Shown piece after piece: positions 7,071 through 16,092 of a DNA stretch of 47,907 nucleotides. This DNA comes from a bacterium (GTDB lineage: Bacteria > Armatimonadota > UBA5829), in NCBI GenBank assembly GCA_021373255.1, contig JAJFTD010000187.1, positions 1-47,907 of the forward strand, given 5' to 3'. The notes under the pieces are model-generated. The model had not been told where the DNA came from, did not search any database, and worked only from the letters and a program-made list of their open reading frames with translations. The position numbers and the translations under genes were made by a program. The first letter of the stretch is position 1, and every line of letters starts with the position of its first letter.

Positions 7071-8607
7071 ATTTGGACCTCGCGTAGCAAAGCGCTGAAT
7101 AAAGCATCAGATAATAACCCAAGATAGCCAACGACCCCGGTGAGGCCACAGGCACCGACGCGTGCTCCCAGGCTCCAAGATAATTGACGATCCCCAGCAT
7201 GGCGTGTGTGACCACGCCCCCAATCCATCCAATGGCTGTCCCGACTGGACCAAGCATTGCCGCGACTGGTGCGGCGATCCCCACGGCGAAGATCACGGGC
7301 ACTCCAATAGCCAGCGCCATGTTCGCTGGTATCGAAACTAGTGAAAAGTAGTTAAAACAACACGCCACCACCGGGGCTGTAAACAACGTAACGGTCACAG
7401 TAGCTACCCCTGCCGCCGCAGCCTCTCTGGACACAAATCTCCCCACCACTCGCAAAACACCTGTCTTGATTTTGCGGTCCTGTTTGACCGGTCTTGCGGC
7501 CTGCAACGCCGCTTCGATTATCGGTGCGCTGTATATCAATGCCCACACCGCCAGGAACGATAGCTGGAACCCGACATCAAACAAATACTCCGGGCCCATC
7601 GCAAGCACGATCAGCCCCGCCGTAAAGAACAAATTCCTCGTATTAGGCACGCGCCTCAGCAGTGGCCCAATTAACCACAGCGACGACATAATCGAAGCCC
7701 GCAACAGTGACGGTTTCGCCCCAACCATCAGCAGATACATGAACAACAGTCCAAGTATGATACAACTCCTCCACTTGGGCGTTACGCGCATCAACTTCAG
7801 CACGGGAGTCGCAAGGAACAACAAAATGAAGCAGTTATAGCCCGATGCCGCCAGCAGGTGCAGTGTGCCAGTTCGCCCGAAGTTCTTGAACGTCTCTGCC
7901 GGAAGATATGAATAAGTCCCAAGCACCATTCCGATGATCACCGACGCTTCCCGCTTCGGGCTGATTCTCTCGATACTCCCAGCAATCCAATCCTTCGCCG
8001 CCAGCGCCGCTCTCACAAGGGCATTTCCTCGATTTCCAGCCAGCACTTCAACTTGATCGCTACTTCTGACATAAGCACACGAGTATATGCCCTGCCTGGC
8101 GAGGTAATCTTTCCACGAGAATTGCCCGGGGTTGGTTGGATCTCTCGGTGGATAAGCCGGAGCTGCGACCCTTATCCGATCACCGTATTCCAGGCGAGGG
8201 GGTGGGGAATCATTATTCTGATAAAGGTTGACAAGCACCCTCCCGCTTGCTCGCTTCCATCGTCCGCCGATCTTCACACTATCGACCCTGCAAGTAACCC
8301 TCACGCGGTCTGCCGTCGTCTCCGGGTCTGAGGCCACCAACCCCCGGAACTCGAAGACCCTTGTGCCGATGCGGGATACATCATCGGACGGAACCTCGCG
8401 GCTATTGGCATATCGCGCTCCACCCAATGCGAAAACTACAGCGGTCACGCATATCACAGCCCGCTTAGGCCCTGTCATAAACCCCATTGCAAATGCAACA
8501 GCCCCAACCGCAACTGCCAGCCACACCATCACCGGCATATATGCGGCTGCAAGTATCCCTGCCGCGAATGAGATCGCTATCACGGCCATTCTTGTCTCAG
8601 GCATCAT
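7057..8607 (-). CDS. comEC: ComEC/Rec2 DNA uptake channel, membrane part
   Basis: A 516-residue membrane protein. Two N-terminal hydrophobic segments are followed by a DUF4131 OB-like domain (residues about 50-190: SRIGTRVFEFRGLVAS, ASGRVLVNL, YGDRIRV, GQFSWKDYLARQGI) and then the multi-spanning competence domain (KREASVIIGMVLGT, LHLLAASGYNCFILL, SLLRASIMSSLWLIG, FDVGFQLSFLAVWALIYS). This forms the channel importing single-stranded DNA during transformation. The usual C-terminal hydrolase domain is on the next gene. The AGAGCACGCTCCCC region upstream gives GGGGAG eight bases before the ATG. No comEA is seen nearby. Confidence 0.9.
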   Translation of the reverse strand: MMPETRMAVIAISFAAGILAAAYMPVMVWLAVAVGAVAFAMGFMTGPKRAVICVTAVVFALGGARYANSREVPSDDVSRIGTRVFEFRGLVASDPETTADRVRVTCRVDSVKIGGRWKRASGRVLVNLYQNNDSPPPRLEYGDRIRVAAPAYPPRDPTNPGQFSWKDYLARQGIYSCAYVRSSDQVEVLAGNRGNALVRAALAAKDWIAGSIERISPKREASVIIGMVLGTYSYLPAETFKNFGRTGTLHLLAASGYNCFILLFLATPVLKLMRVTPKWRSCIILGLLFMYLLMVGAKPSLLRASIMSSLWLIGPLLRRVPNTRNLFFTAGLIVLAMGPEYLFDVGFQLSFLAVWALIYSAPIIEAALQAARPVKQDRKIKTGVLRVVGRFVSREAAAAGVATVTVTLFTAPVVACCFNYFSLVSIPANMALAIGVPVIFAVGIAAPVAAMLGPVGTAIGWIGGVVTHAMLGIVNYLGAWEHASVPVASPGSLAILGYYLMLYSALCYARSKFVKR

Positions 8608-9252
8608 AGAGCACGCTCCCCAGACTTATAATAGCGCCGATTTTTTCTTCTATCAACTTATGATTGGTTTATCCGAGTTTATGTGGGGGTACATATCTCA
8701 CGGTTGACAATTGAATAACAAGACGACTTTGTCCGGGCTGATCCACGAGCCCCCTACAAAGTGCCAGAGTATGAAAGTGCATTGGGGTTATGTAAGGGGT
8801 TAGCGGACGGCGAGTAGATGAACCTGGGGACAGTTTCCTTTAGGGGATTTGAAAGTCGAAAGCTACATCGGACTCACGGCGTCTTCGCGATTTGTTATTG
8901 CGAGGTTGAGAGACTTCCAGGATAGATACGCGACACGCAAGCGTGAGATGCGATGACCGAGCTAAGGCCCGGACATTTTGACGTCTGCTACGCTGGAGAT
9001 TACTGTAATTGGGTGCTTTATCTAACACTTATCTAGCAATATAAATGGTCGGCCAAGAGTTGAAACGCGAACCGCTCTACGTTTTTCAGAGCCGTTTTCT
9101 ATTGTCGATGCCGCATCGGCCACTCATCTATGACCAATATGATCCTATGATTTCGCGCGCTGATCGAGGATCGGTCTGGGCTGAAGGAAAGAATATCGTA
9201 TACTTCCTGGATGCGCCCGTCCGCAAAGCGACTCAGCGCATATCTTGATCCA
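8608..9252. other. 645-base intergenic stretch without convincing genes
   Basis: Short open frames on both strands have no ribosome site and no recognisable family. The string CCTGGGGACAGTTTCC at about 8823-8838 resembles debris often seen near decayed transposases, but there is no transposase. A small palindrome CACGC-AA-GCGTG lies at 8934-8945. A promoter for comEC would be expected near 8620-8720 but none is clear. Confidence 0.4.
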
Positions 9253-11040
9253 TCAGAGCGAGTGGTTCTGGCGGCGGGTTCTGCGCAAGGTGATTGCCAT
9301 GACAATCATCGCTACCAGGAAGCCTGCTGCCATCATGATCAAAGGGTAGTACGCGCTCGCTCCAATGTGATGTAGTTCCTTCTCTTTCTCAGATGGCTCA
9401 AAAAACGGCATCACGAGAAACATCACGATAGTCGAAATTCCGAGGATGATTCCTACGAGCGACTTGACGCGGTTGTGTCTGTCGGCGGTTAAGCTCTGAG
9501 CCGATGGTGTTTCTTTAGGAATGAAAACTTTGCGCGCGGCCTCCAAGTCGCCTCGGAGGAAGCAGTTCAACGCATATCGAACCACTCGACACGCATTGTC
9601 TTGCAGTTCCGCTGCTTCAACGCTGGGATCAACGAATAGTTTCCGGATGGATTTCAAATCTTTGGCGCTCATCGTCGCGGTGCAAGTGCCGTCCCAGGTG
9701 ATTGTGACCCTCTTGGAAGCGCCAGCGAACAGTATAATTCCGTCGGAGCGCCATCTGAAGTCATTCACCAGCCAGAGTCCGCCCAGAAACTTTGCGAACG
9801 AGAGAAGTTCCGTCCTGGTTAGCCTGCGTCCCAGCGATTGATCATCCTCGAAGTCTCCGAAGATGCCCATCGCACTGCCCGTGAACAGATTGAAGCCAAA
9901 TCTTTGGGGCATTTTCTGATCGGTGAAGTAGCCTATTATGCTCGTCAACAGGGCCGCTATAAAAAGCAGCCAGAACGACGCACCGAAAGCAATCGCGACA
10001 ACGGCAATGGAGATGATCGTCATTCTGAGCGTCACTCCGATCAGCACTGCGCCCGTGTTTACTCGAAGTTGTTTGAATAATCGCCACATCACATAGGCAC
10101 ATCCGATGCTCACAATGATCATCTCAATCCGGAGCAACTTGCTCAGCATGCTTACTTCGCGGTGTGAAATCAAGTGTAAAATCAGCGGCATGATCACAAG
10201 GAAAGTTACGAACATCCAGGCTACACCTTTCATGTAGCCGCGTCTGATCAACGCCTTGAGTGGCCGATTTTCCGGTGTGTCCTCAAGGCTGGCCTGATCC
10301 AGCTTGGAATACATCGTATACATACCTAACATCAGTAGTATCGAAGCCACTGATATCCACAATGAGAATGAGATGCCTGCGAACAGCTTGCCGAACATGG
10401 CAAGCGCGCCACCTGCTCCAATTGCGCCCTTGGGAGTCATCGGGAGAAGAACGAGCACGGAGCGTGTGAAACCCTTGCTGGGCTGCAGGTCGGCCAACGA
10501 TTCCTCAAGCATCTGCTCAAGCTGAGCGCGCAGCGCCGTCCTTGCCCGGTGCAGTCTTGTGCGCATGGTTTGTTCGGCTATTCCCAATGCCGCCGAAGCC
10601 TCAGCTATACTCTTACCTTCCACATAGAAGAGAGTCAGCGCCTCGCGGTGGATGGCCGGCAGTTTAGCAAAGGAATCCCAGAGTTGCTGTGATAGAGACT
10701 CGCGGTCCTCTTCTTGCGGCCTGGCCTCTGTGGATTCAAGAACAGCCCATCTATTGTGGAAGGCATTCTCACGCTTTATCCCACGTCCCAGCGAACCGCA
10801 GACATTTCTAGCAATTCTTGCCAGCCAGCCCGCGAATTTGTCAGGTTCGCGCAACGTGCCAAGGTAGGTATACGCCTTGACGAATGTTTCCTGGGCAGCG
10901 TCTTCAGAAAGGTCGGGATCTCCAAGATGACTCCATGCAATACCGTAGACCATCTTCTTATATTTATCTACGAGTTTCTCGTAGCCGTCTTTGTCGCCAT
11001 GCAGAACAGCGCTCACTGTCTGATAATCGTCTGTGTGCAT
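9253..11040 (-). CDS. ECF sigma factor fused to a membrane domain
   Basis: A 595-residue protein. Residues about 1-90 are sigma region 2 (YEKLVDKYKKMVYGIAWSHL, DLSEDAAQETFVKAY, KFAGWLARIARN) and 120-175 region 4 (LPAIHREALTLFYVEGKSIA, LGIAEQTMRTRLHRAR). The remaining 400 residues hold about seven hydrophobic helices (WISVASILLMLGMY, WMFVTFLVIMPLIL, ISIAVVAIAFGASFWLLFI, two more at the end) and a soluble middle part rich in charged residues. ECF factors are normally about 190 residues with a separate membrane anti-sigma. Here sensor and sigma may be one polypeptide, released by proteolysis or held at the membrane. GGAGGTG lies four bases before the ATG. No separate anti-sigma gene is adjacent. 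Confidence 0.9.
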   Translation of the reverse strand: MHTDDYQTVSAVLHGDKDGYEKLVDKYKKMVYGIAWSHLGDPDLSEDAAQETFVKAYTYLGTLREPDKFAGWLARIARNVCGSLGRGIKRENAFHNRWAVLESTEARPQEEDRESLSQQLWDSFAKLPAIHREALTLFYVEGKSIAEASAALGIAEQTMRTRLHRARTALRAQLEQMLEESLADLQPSKGFTRSVLVLLPMTPKGAIGAGGALAMFGKLFAGISFSLWISVASILLMLGMYTMYSKLDQASLEDTPENRPLKALIRRGYMKGVAWMFVTFLVIMPLILHLISHREVSMLSKLLRIEMIIVSIGCAYVMWRLFKQLRVNTGAVLIGVTLRMTIISIAVVAIAFGASFWLLFIAALLTSIIGYFTDQKMPQRFGFNLFTGSAMGIFGDFEDDQSLGRRLTRTELLSFAKFLGGLWLVNDFRWRSDGIILFAGASKRVTITWDGTCTATMSAKDLKSIRKLFVDPSVEAAELQDNACRVVRYALNCFLRGDLEAARKVFIPKETPSAQSLTADRHNRVKSLVGIILGISTIVMFLVMPFFEPSEKEKELHHIGASAYYPLIMMAAGFLVAMIVMAITLRRTRRQNHSL

Positions 11041-11479
11041 TGTCCACCTCCGGTGTCTTTGACTTAATGACGCCGGACATCATCAAAGGTTACCGGCACG
11101 ATTATATCATTTCCACGAAGCTTAGTTGCGTGGATGACACATGGAAAAGTCTGCCGGAAAGGTGTACCATAATCACATTCGATCCAGTGTACTACATAAG
11201 CGACAACACTCGAGTTTCGAAATCATCCATGCTATTGCAAGCAGAATGAACGAACAGGCAACAATTGCAGGTTCGGATGGGAGGTCCAGTTATAGAGTCA
11301 CAAACAGCTGGATTATAATCGCGAAAAGGGCTCAGATCAGGTTTGCCTCTGCTGTTGACTGAGGTCAGCCGAGTCCTCATGTAGAGAAAGCTCTGACAAG
11401 CAGAGAAAATGTGGGGCAAATTCGAGTCACAAGGGGCAAGGGGCAGAGTAGGATAGAGAGAACGGTTCAAAAGAGGAAG
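11041..11479. other. Intergenic stretch upstream of the ECF gene
   Basis: 439 bases between the ECF gene and tRNA-Pro. Apart from the promoter element at 11101-11109 I see no gene, repeat or clear RNA; open frames here have no supporting ribosome sites. Confidence 0.35.
11101..11109 (-). promoter_or_regulatory. Extended -10 promoter of the ECF gene
   Basis: TGATATAAT reads on the minus strand (11109-11101), an extended -10 with no good -35. It lies about 60 bases before the start codon. It looks like a housekeeping promoter, not an ECF-type one. Confidence 0.45.
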
Positions 11480-11556
<77 letters not shown>

Positions 11557-11568
11557 AGGTTACGAGAG

Positions 11569-11598
11569 ATTATAGCATAACCCTCAGTCGCATTGCAA
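11569..11598 (-). promoter_or_regulatory. Promoter of tRNA-Pro
   Basis: On the minus strand, -35 TTGCAA (11598-11593), 18-base spacer and -10 TATAAT (11574-11569), about 13 bases from the mature tRNA 5' end. Confidence 0.7.
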
Positions 11599-11724
11599 GA
11601 AATTCGATTATGCCGCTTTGTGAAAACTGACGGCGTTCCGCAGCTTGCTAAAGCCGAAGGATTTTTCACGTGCCGGGTATAAGATAACAGTGCCGGCGGT
11701 TAGCGCGGCTGAGCGGAGGCTTGG

Positions 11725-12042
11725 ATGCATAGAAATGATCTTTTTGGCCGAGTAATGGGAATGGCCATATTCATTGCGGGTGTGGGCATATTGGTGTTCG
11801 TATTCGTGATGTCTTATTTATACTTCACATCCAATCCCGTCGGGGTGCCTGCATCCGCCAAGCCTGGCGTGGGACCTTCCGCTGCGGGTCAGCTTGGTGC
11901 GTCCGCTGTGGCAATGTTCGGTAGAATTGCACTGCTCATCGTGATGGCGATTACGGGGTCGATTATAGCCGCGAGGGGAATCCAACTCTACTTCGCCGCC
12001 TCAGATATCCGGCGTGGCTCGCTTTCACGGAATGACGATTAA
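11725..12042 (+). CDS. Small two-helix membrane protein
   Basis: A 105-residue protein with two hydrophobic helices (residues about 12-33, MAIFIAGVGILVFVFVMSYL, and 64-90, MFGRIALLIVMAITGSIIAA) joined by a Pro/Ala/Gly-rich loop, and a short charged tail. GGAGG at 11715-11719 lies five bases before the ATG, which makes expression credible. No family is recognised. It converges with the polymerase gene, whose stop is 15 bases away, so it is a single-gene unit. Confidence 0.7.
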   Translation: MHRNDLFGRVMGMAIFIAGVGILVFVFVMSYLYFTSNPVGVPASAKPGVGPSAAGQLGASAVAMFGRIALLIVMAITGSIIAARGIQLYFAASDIRRGSLSRNDD

Positions 12043-12057
12043 CCTAAATAGCGAGTA

Positions 12058-14205
12058 TCAGTCAAACAACCCCAACGTCTGCTGCCCTGCTGCTTCTGAT
12101 CGGGTCTTTGCCGATGGCTTGGGGAACATCATATCGAAATCTTCACCAAACGCCTCTCGCAACCGGCTGGCGAACTTGTAGAGCTTGTCCAGCAGGTGGT
12201 TTTTGTCCTCATCGCCCTTATAGTCATTTGCGAGACCGATTGTGCCGTCGGCGCGTTGGTAGATCATCACATATTCCCCGACCTTCGCGCTTCCCGCAGC
12301 CTGGGCTATGCGCTTTTTGCTTGTGCTGGTGAAGGTCTTCTCAGTGATGCGTTCCCTGCGTGCGAATTTATCCACACCCAACTCCCCAGCGTCGATCTTT
12401 CGCGCAATAGCCTGGTAGAGTTCCTTCACCTTGTCCCTACGCCCGTCCAGCAGGTAATCGGCCGCCTTGGATATAAACTCCAGCCCGAACGGCTCGTCCG
12501 AGCGAGATCGCAGCGCCGAACCCCTGAATATCTTCTTGCCGTCGTAAGAAGCCAGCACATAATTCTTCATCTTCAGCGAGATCATCGACTTATACCTGCC
12601 GTCGTGCGCCAGGCGAATACCTTCAGGCAGCGACGAGCCGATCATGTCGATATATCCGACTTCTTTTTTCTCGCTGTCCACCTCCGCAGGCGGGCTGAAA
12701 TAAACCCCATCCGTGTCCACCTCCACCACCACGCTGCCGTGCGTCTCCAATTCTTCAATAATTTTCTTCACAATTCTCTGGCCCGTGGTAGTCACGCGTG
12801 CACCGGCTTCATAATCGTTGAAGTTGAACGGCCCGGCCAGGTAGCCGTAGAAAGAGTTTATGAGTATCTTAAACGCACCCTGCAAGCCATCCCAATATGC
12901 ATGTTCGCGACCTTGATTCTCTTTCGCCATCCTCTTCGCGCTGAACCTGCGTTTGGTCAACTCTTCGAGTGCCGGGAGAAACACTCCCAGGCTGTCGTTT
13001 TGGGGTTGAATCTTCTCCGTAATCATGATGCTGGGATAAAGGCTCTCCACATCGCACTTTACAATGTGTTCGATCACGCCCGTGTTGCGGACCTCGGTGT
13101 AGCCACCCGGCAGCGGCCTGGGTTCAGACTGCTGCGGTATAGCGCGCCCGTGCCTGAGATACTCCCTGATGAACAACGAATTGATCTTCTCGCCCGTCCC
13201 CGTGGTGGCGGCGCGGGAGTAGGTGTCCGGGACCATTTGAGTGAGGTAGAACTCCGGCGGGCAGACTATTTCCGCCAGTAGCCGCGTCTCACGCACATCC
13301 TGCGTGGCGTATTTCTTAACACGTTCGGGGTTGATCTTCCACTCGCTGGCGATCTGGTTATGAGGAATAAGCTCGCGATCATCTTCTGCAATGCCAAACT
13401 CACGTGCTACTGATTTCAAAGCATAACTCGATAGGCTTGCCCTGGCGACATCGTAACGCTGCACTGATAACAGCGTGTCGCTCACCTGTCGCCCGTGGAT
13501 ATGCGCTGGAGTAAATGGTCTTGAGTAATAGCCGATAGCGCAGTTCTGCTGGGAGCTGAAGCTGACCTCCGAGCCATCCCGCCCGAACGCAAGCCTGATC
13601 CCGTGCATCTTGGCGCGCACAGCGAGGTAGTTGAGGTCGAAGTCATATATATTATGCCCTTCGATGATATCGGGGTCACGTTCACGGATGCATGCGATAG
13701 TCTGCCTGAGCATCTCCGGCTCATCACCGGCAACGATGGTCTCAAAGCCCCGATTATCGCTGATCGCGACCATCAGTATCGTGTTCTCGGGCTGATTAGG
13801 GCTGAGCGCGGCCGTCTCGATATCGAGCTGCATCCTCACTACATCGTCAAACGCCATCCCCTTAAACAGCGTCTGTCCCGACCTAGTAAGATACTGCTTC
13901 GCCGCGCTTGGCAAGGTGATATGTTCTGCATGCGAGTCTCTGAGCCAAAATCGAGCGTTCTGATAAGCATTGTTGGTAGGAAACTCAGCCAGAAACCTGA
14001 ACCCATCACCCTCAAGCTCAGTCCACGTGGCATCAGCGATATTATGCTTCTCAGTGGTAAGCATCCACCTGCTGAACGGCCTCTGCTCAGTGACCATTGC
14101 GCCGTCCACTCTGCGATACAAAGTCACCGACTCCGCCCCGGCCTCAATCGCCACAATCCCCTGAGTCTCATCGCACCCAAAAAGTATCTGTTTCGTGTTA
14201 GTCAT
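12058..14205 (-). CDS. polB: Family B DNA polymerase (Pol II-like)
   Basis: A 715-residue polymerase. Proofreading motifs are intact: ExoI DIE (128-130), ExoII in IEGHNIYDFD (181-190) and ExoIII YATQD (299-303). Polymerase motif A is DVESLYPSIM (385-394), motif B KILINSFYG (446-454) and motif C VDTDG (496-500). The C-terminus ends QQTLGLFD, a good beta-clamp-binding motif like the one ending E. coli Pol II, so it probably works with the replication clamp in repair or restart synthesis. It is about 70 residues shorter than E. coli Pol II. No obvious ribosome site precedes the ATG. No lexA or SOS box was recognised upstream. Bacterial PolB genes are patchily distributed, so horizontal origin is possible. 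Confidence 0.92.
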   Translation of the reverse strand: MTNTKQILFGCDETQGIVAIEAGAESVTLYRRVDGAMVTEQRPFSRWMLTTEKHNIADATWTELEGDGFRFLAEFPTNNAYQNARFWLRDSHAEHITLPSAAKQYLTRSGQTLFKGMAFDDVVRMQLDIETAALSPNQPENTILMVAISDNRGFETIVAGDEPEMLRQTIACIRERDPDIIEGHNIYDFDLNYLAVRAKMHGIRLAFGRDGSEVSFSSQQNCAIGYYSRPFTPAHIHGRQVSDTLLSVQRYDVARASLSSYALKSVAREFGIAEDDRELIPHNQIASEWKINPERVKKYATQDVRETRLLAEIVCPPEFYLTQMVPDTYSRAATTGTGEKINSLFIREYLRHGRAIPQQSEPRPLPGGYTEVRNTGVIEHIVKCDVESLYPSIMITEKIQPQNDSLGVFLPALEELTKRRFSAKRMAKENQGREHAYWDGLQGAFKILINSFYGYLAGPFNFNDYEAGARVTTTGQRIVKKIIEELETHGSVVVEVDTDGVYFSPPAEVDSEKKEVGYIDMIGSSLPEGIRLAHDGRYKSMISLKMKNYVLASYDGKKIFRGSALRSRSDEPFGLEFISKAADYLLDGRRDKVKELYQAIARKIDAGELGVDKFARRERITEKTFTSTSKKRIAQAAGSAKVGEYVMIYQRADGTIGLANDYKGDEDKNHLLDKLYKFASRLREAFGEDFDMMFPKPSAKTRSEAAGQQTLGLFD

Positions 14206-14296
14206 AACAAGAATATTATACCACTGGGAGATGGGGGGCGGCAGATAGGGATTGGGGATGGTTAGTCGCTGATTATACTGTTCCTAGAGGCCTAAC

Positions 14297-15841
14297 CTAT
14301 TTGTGAATCGACCTAGCCTCTGTGTCGTAGGCGGCTTCCTGAATTACTTCGCTGAGAGTGGGGTGAGCGTGGATGGCAGCCATTACTTCATCTACTGTGA
14401 GTTCATTGGCGATTGCGAGGACAGCTTCGGCGATGAGGTCGGTGGCGTGGGGGCCGACTATGTGGACTCCCAGGATTTCTCCATATTTTGGATCAACTAT
14501 GAATTTGACGAATCCCTGGGTTTCTCCGATGCCCATGGCTTTACCGTTGTGGGTGAATGTGAACTTGCCCACGCGCACGTTGTGGTAACTCTCTCGCGCC
14601 TGAGCTTCGGTGAGGCCGACGGAGGCGCACTCTGGGGTTGTATAGACACATGCGGGGAATGCTTTATAGCTCATCTTTGAGTCCATTCCCATCGCGTGCT
14701 CGACGGCTACTATGCCCTCAGTCCACGCCACGTGCGCCAGCATAGGTTCACCTATTACATCACCAATGGCATAGATGTTGGGCACATTCGTCTGCATGTG
14801 CTCATTTACGAGGATCCTGCGTTTGTCGCGCTCGATACCGACTTCTTCCAGCCCGATTCCGTCCATAACAGCACGTCTGCCGGTAGCCATCAATATTTTT
14901 TCGGCTTCTACAGCCTCTTCCGAATCACCGGACACTACAATACAATTCTTTCCAACGCTGGTGTCTTCCGCGCGGGCGACGGTGGAGTTGAGCCGGAACT
15001 TGATCCCGGCCTTTTCAAGTTCTTTTTGGAGAGCATTGGCCGTCTCGGTGTCCGCTGCGGGCAGAATCTGGGACATCATCTCAACAACGGTCACATCAGT
15101 CCCCATCCGCGCGAACATATATCCCGCTTCAAGCCCGATTGCACCTGCACCGATTATGAGCATGCTCTTAGGGACAGCGTCGAACTCAAGGCTTTCAGTG
15201 CTTGTCCACACATTCCCGCCGATCTCAAGCCCTGGTATGGGTATGATGGCGGACACAGAACCGGTGGCGATGACTATATTGTTGGTTTGTATGACCTCAG
15301 GTTCACCGGCTGTTTCGATGGTGACTGTATGCGGATCGGTGATACGCCCGGTTCCCCTGATGAGCTTGACTTTGTTCTTCCGCAGCAGTCCTTCAACACC
15401 AGATGTGAGCTGCTTTACGATTTTGGTCTTGCGGTCCATTATCGTGGGGATGTCGAGGCTGTAATTAGGGACTTTGACACCAAACTTTGCGCTGTCCTTT
15501 ACATGATCGAGGACAGCTACAGAGGATAGGATGACTTTTGTGGGAATGCAACCGATGTTGAGACAGACGCCACCCACATCGCCTTTTTCGACAATCACCA
15601 CACGCGCGCCGAGCTGTCCGGCTCTTATCGCCGCAACATAACCGCCCGGTCCCGAACCGATGATCACAATATCTGTATCATACTCAGACGACCGGGAAAG
15701 CTGCTCTTTGATACCAGCCTGGATCAGATTAGATGCGTCGTAAGCGGACGTTCCCTTGAGGAAATCAGGGACTTTGGTGAAGGGCGGAAGCACAAACGAA
15801 CCGCCGCGAGACAGGTTGATCGGTTGATCTTTATCTAGCAA
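14297..15841 (-). CDS. lpdA: Dihydrolipoyl dehydrogenase
   Basis: A 514-residue flavoprotein disulfide reductase. It has the FAD motif GSGPGGYVAAIRAGQLG, the redox disulfide GGVCLNIGCIPTK, the NAD motif GAGAIGLEAGYMFARMG, the second FAD motif YAIGDV and the C-terminal active-site HAHPTLSE. It reoxidises lipoyl groups of 2-oxo acid dehydrogenases or the glycine cleavage system with NAD. About 55 extra residues precede the FAD domain (FVLPPFTKVPDFLKG and a helix); they contain no lipoyl-lysine signature. The start is TTG 15841 behind GGGGGT. No E1, E2 or glycine-cleavage genes are nearby. Confidence 0.94.
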   Translation of the reverse strand: MLDKDQPINLSRGGSFVLPPFTKVPDFLKGTSAYDASNLIQAGIKEQLSRSSEYDTDIVIIGSGPGGYVAAIRAGQLGARVVIVEKGDVGGVCLNIGCIPTKVILSSVAVLDHVKDSAKFGVKVPNYSLDIPTIMDRKTKIVKQLTSGVEGLLRKNKVKLIRGTGRITDPHTVTIETAGEPEVIQTNNIVIATGSVSAIIPIPGLEIGGNVWTSTESLEFDAVPKSMLIIGAGAIGLEAGYMFARMGTDVTVVEMMSQILPAADTETANALQKELEKAGIKFRLNSTVARAEDTSVGKNCIVVSGDSEEAVEAEKILMATGRRAVMDGIGLEEVGIERDKRRILVNEHMQTNVPNIYAIGDVIGEPMLAHVAWTEGIVAVEHAMGMDSKMSYKAFPACVYTTPECASVGLTEAQARESYHNVRVGKFTFTHNGKAMGIGETQGFVKFIVDPKYGEILGVHIVGPHATDLIAEAVLAIANELTVDEVMAAIHAHPTLSEVIQEAAYDTEARSIHK

Positions 15842-15903
15842 GGGTACCCCCTGTACAATATCACAGCGTCATTTTATGCTAGCACGGTACGGCCCTACTG
15901 TCA

Positions 15904-16072
15904 ATTAGTAGTGACAGCTCACTCTTGATGAGTACAACGTGAGCATGCTGAGCGTGTCGAAGCGTGCAACTCCGAAGTGACATGTGACTAAACTTGACCG
16001 CACCCTTCGACTGAGCTCAGGATGCTGATTTGTACTATCATTCTCACGAACCCTGAGCTGTTACAATTAGTA
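15904..16072. repeat. Long imperfect inverted repeat, REP/MITE-like
   Basis: The outer arms share GTGACAGCTCA (about 15911-15921) with the complement of TGAGCTGTTAC (16054-16064). The inner arms share GCTGAGCGTGTCGAAGCGTG (15947-15966) with the complement of CACCCTTCGACTGAGCTCAGG (written in part; 16001-16021). The TGAGC...GTCGAAG core recurs in REP-like repeats of many environmental genomes. It fills the space between lpdA and the DUF697 gene. Confidence 0.5.
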
Positions 16073-16092
16073 TCGAACATAACGTTTATCTA

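Noticed and set aside
9045-9248. A 67-codon plus-strand open frame in the gap before the ECF gene.
   Set aside because: No ribosome site, no family resemblance and no conserved pattern.
12196-13281. A long 361-codon open frame on the plus strand opposite the DNA polymerase gene.
   Set aside because: It is antisense to the intact polB gene and has no ribosome site or recognisable domain; its length reflects codon bias of the real gene.
14696-15529. Two overlapping plus-strand open frames inside lpdA.
   Set aside because: Both are antisense to a fully conserved dehydrogenase and look compositionally random.
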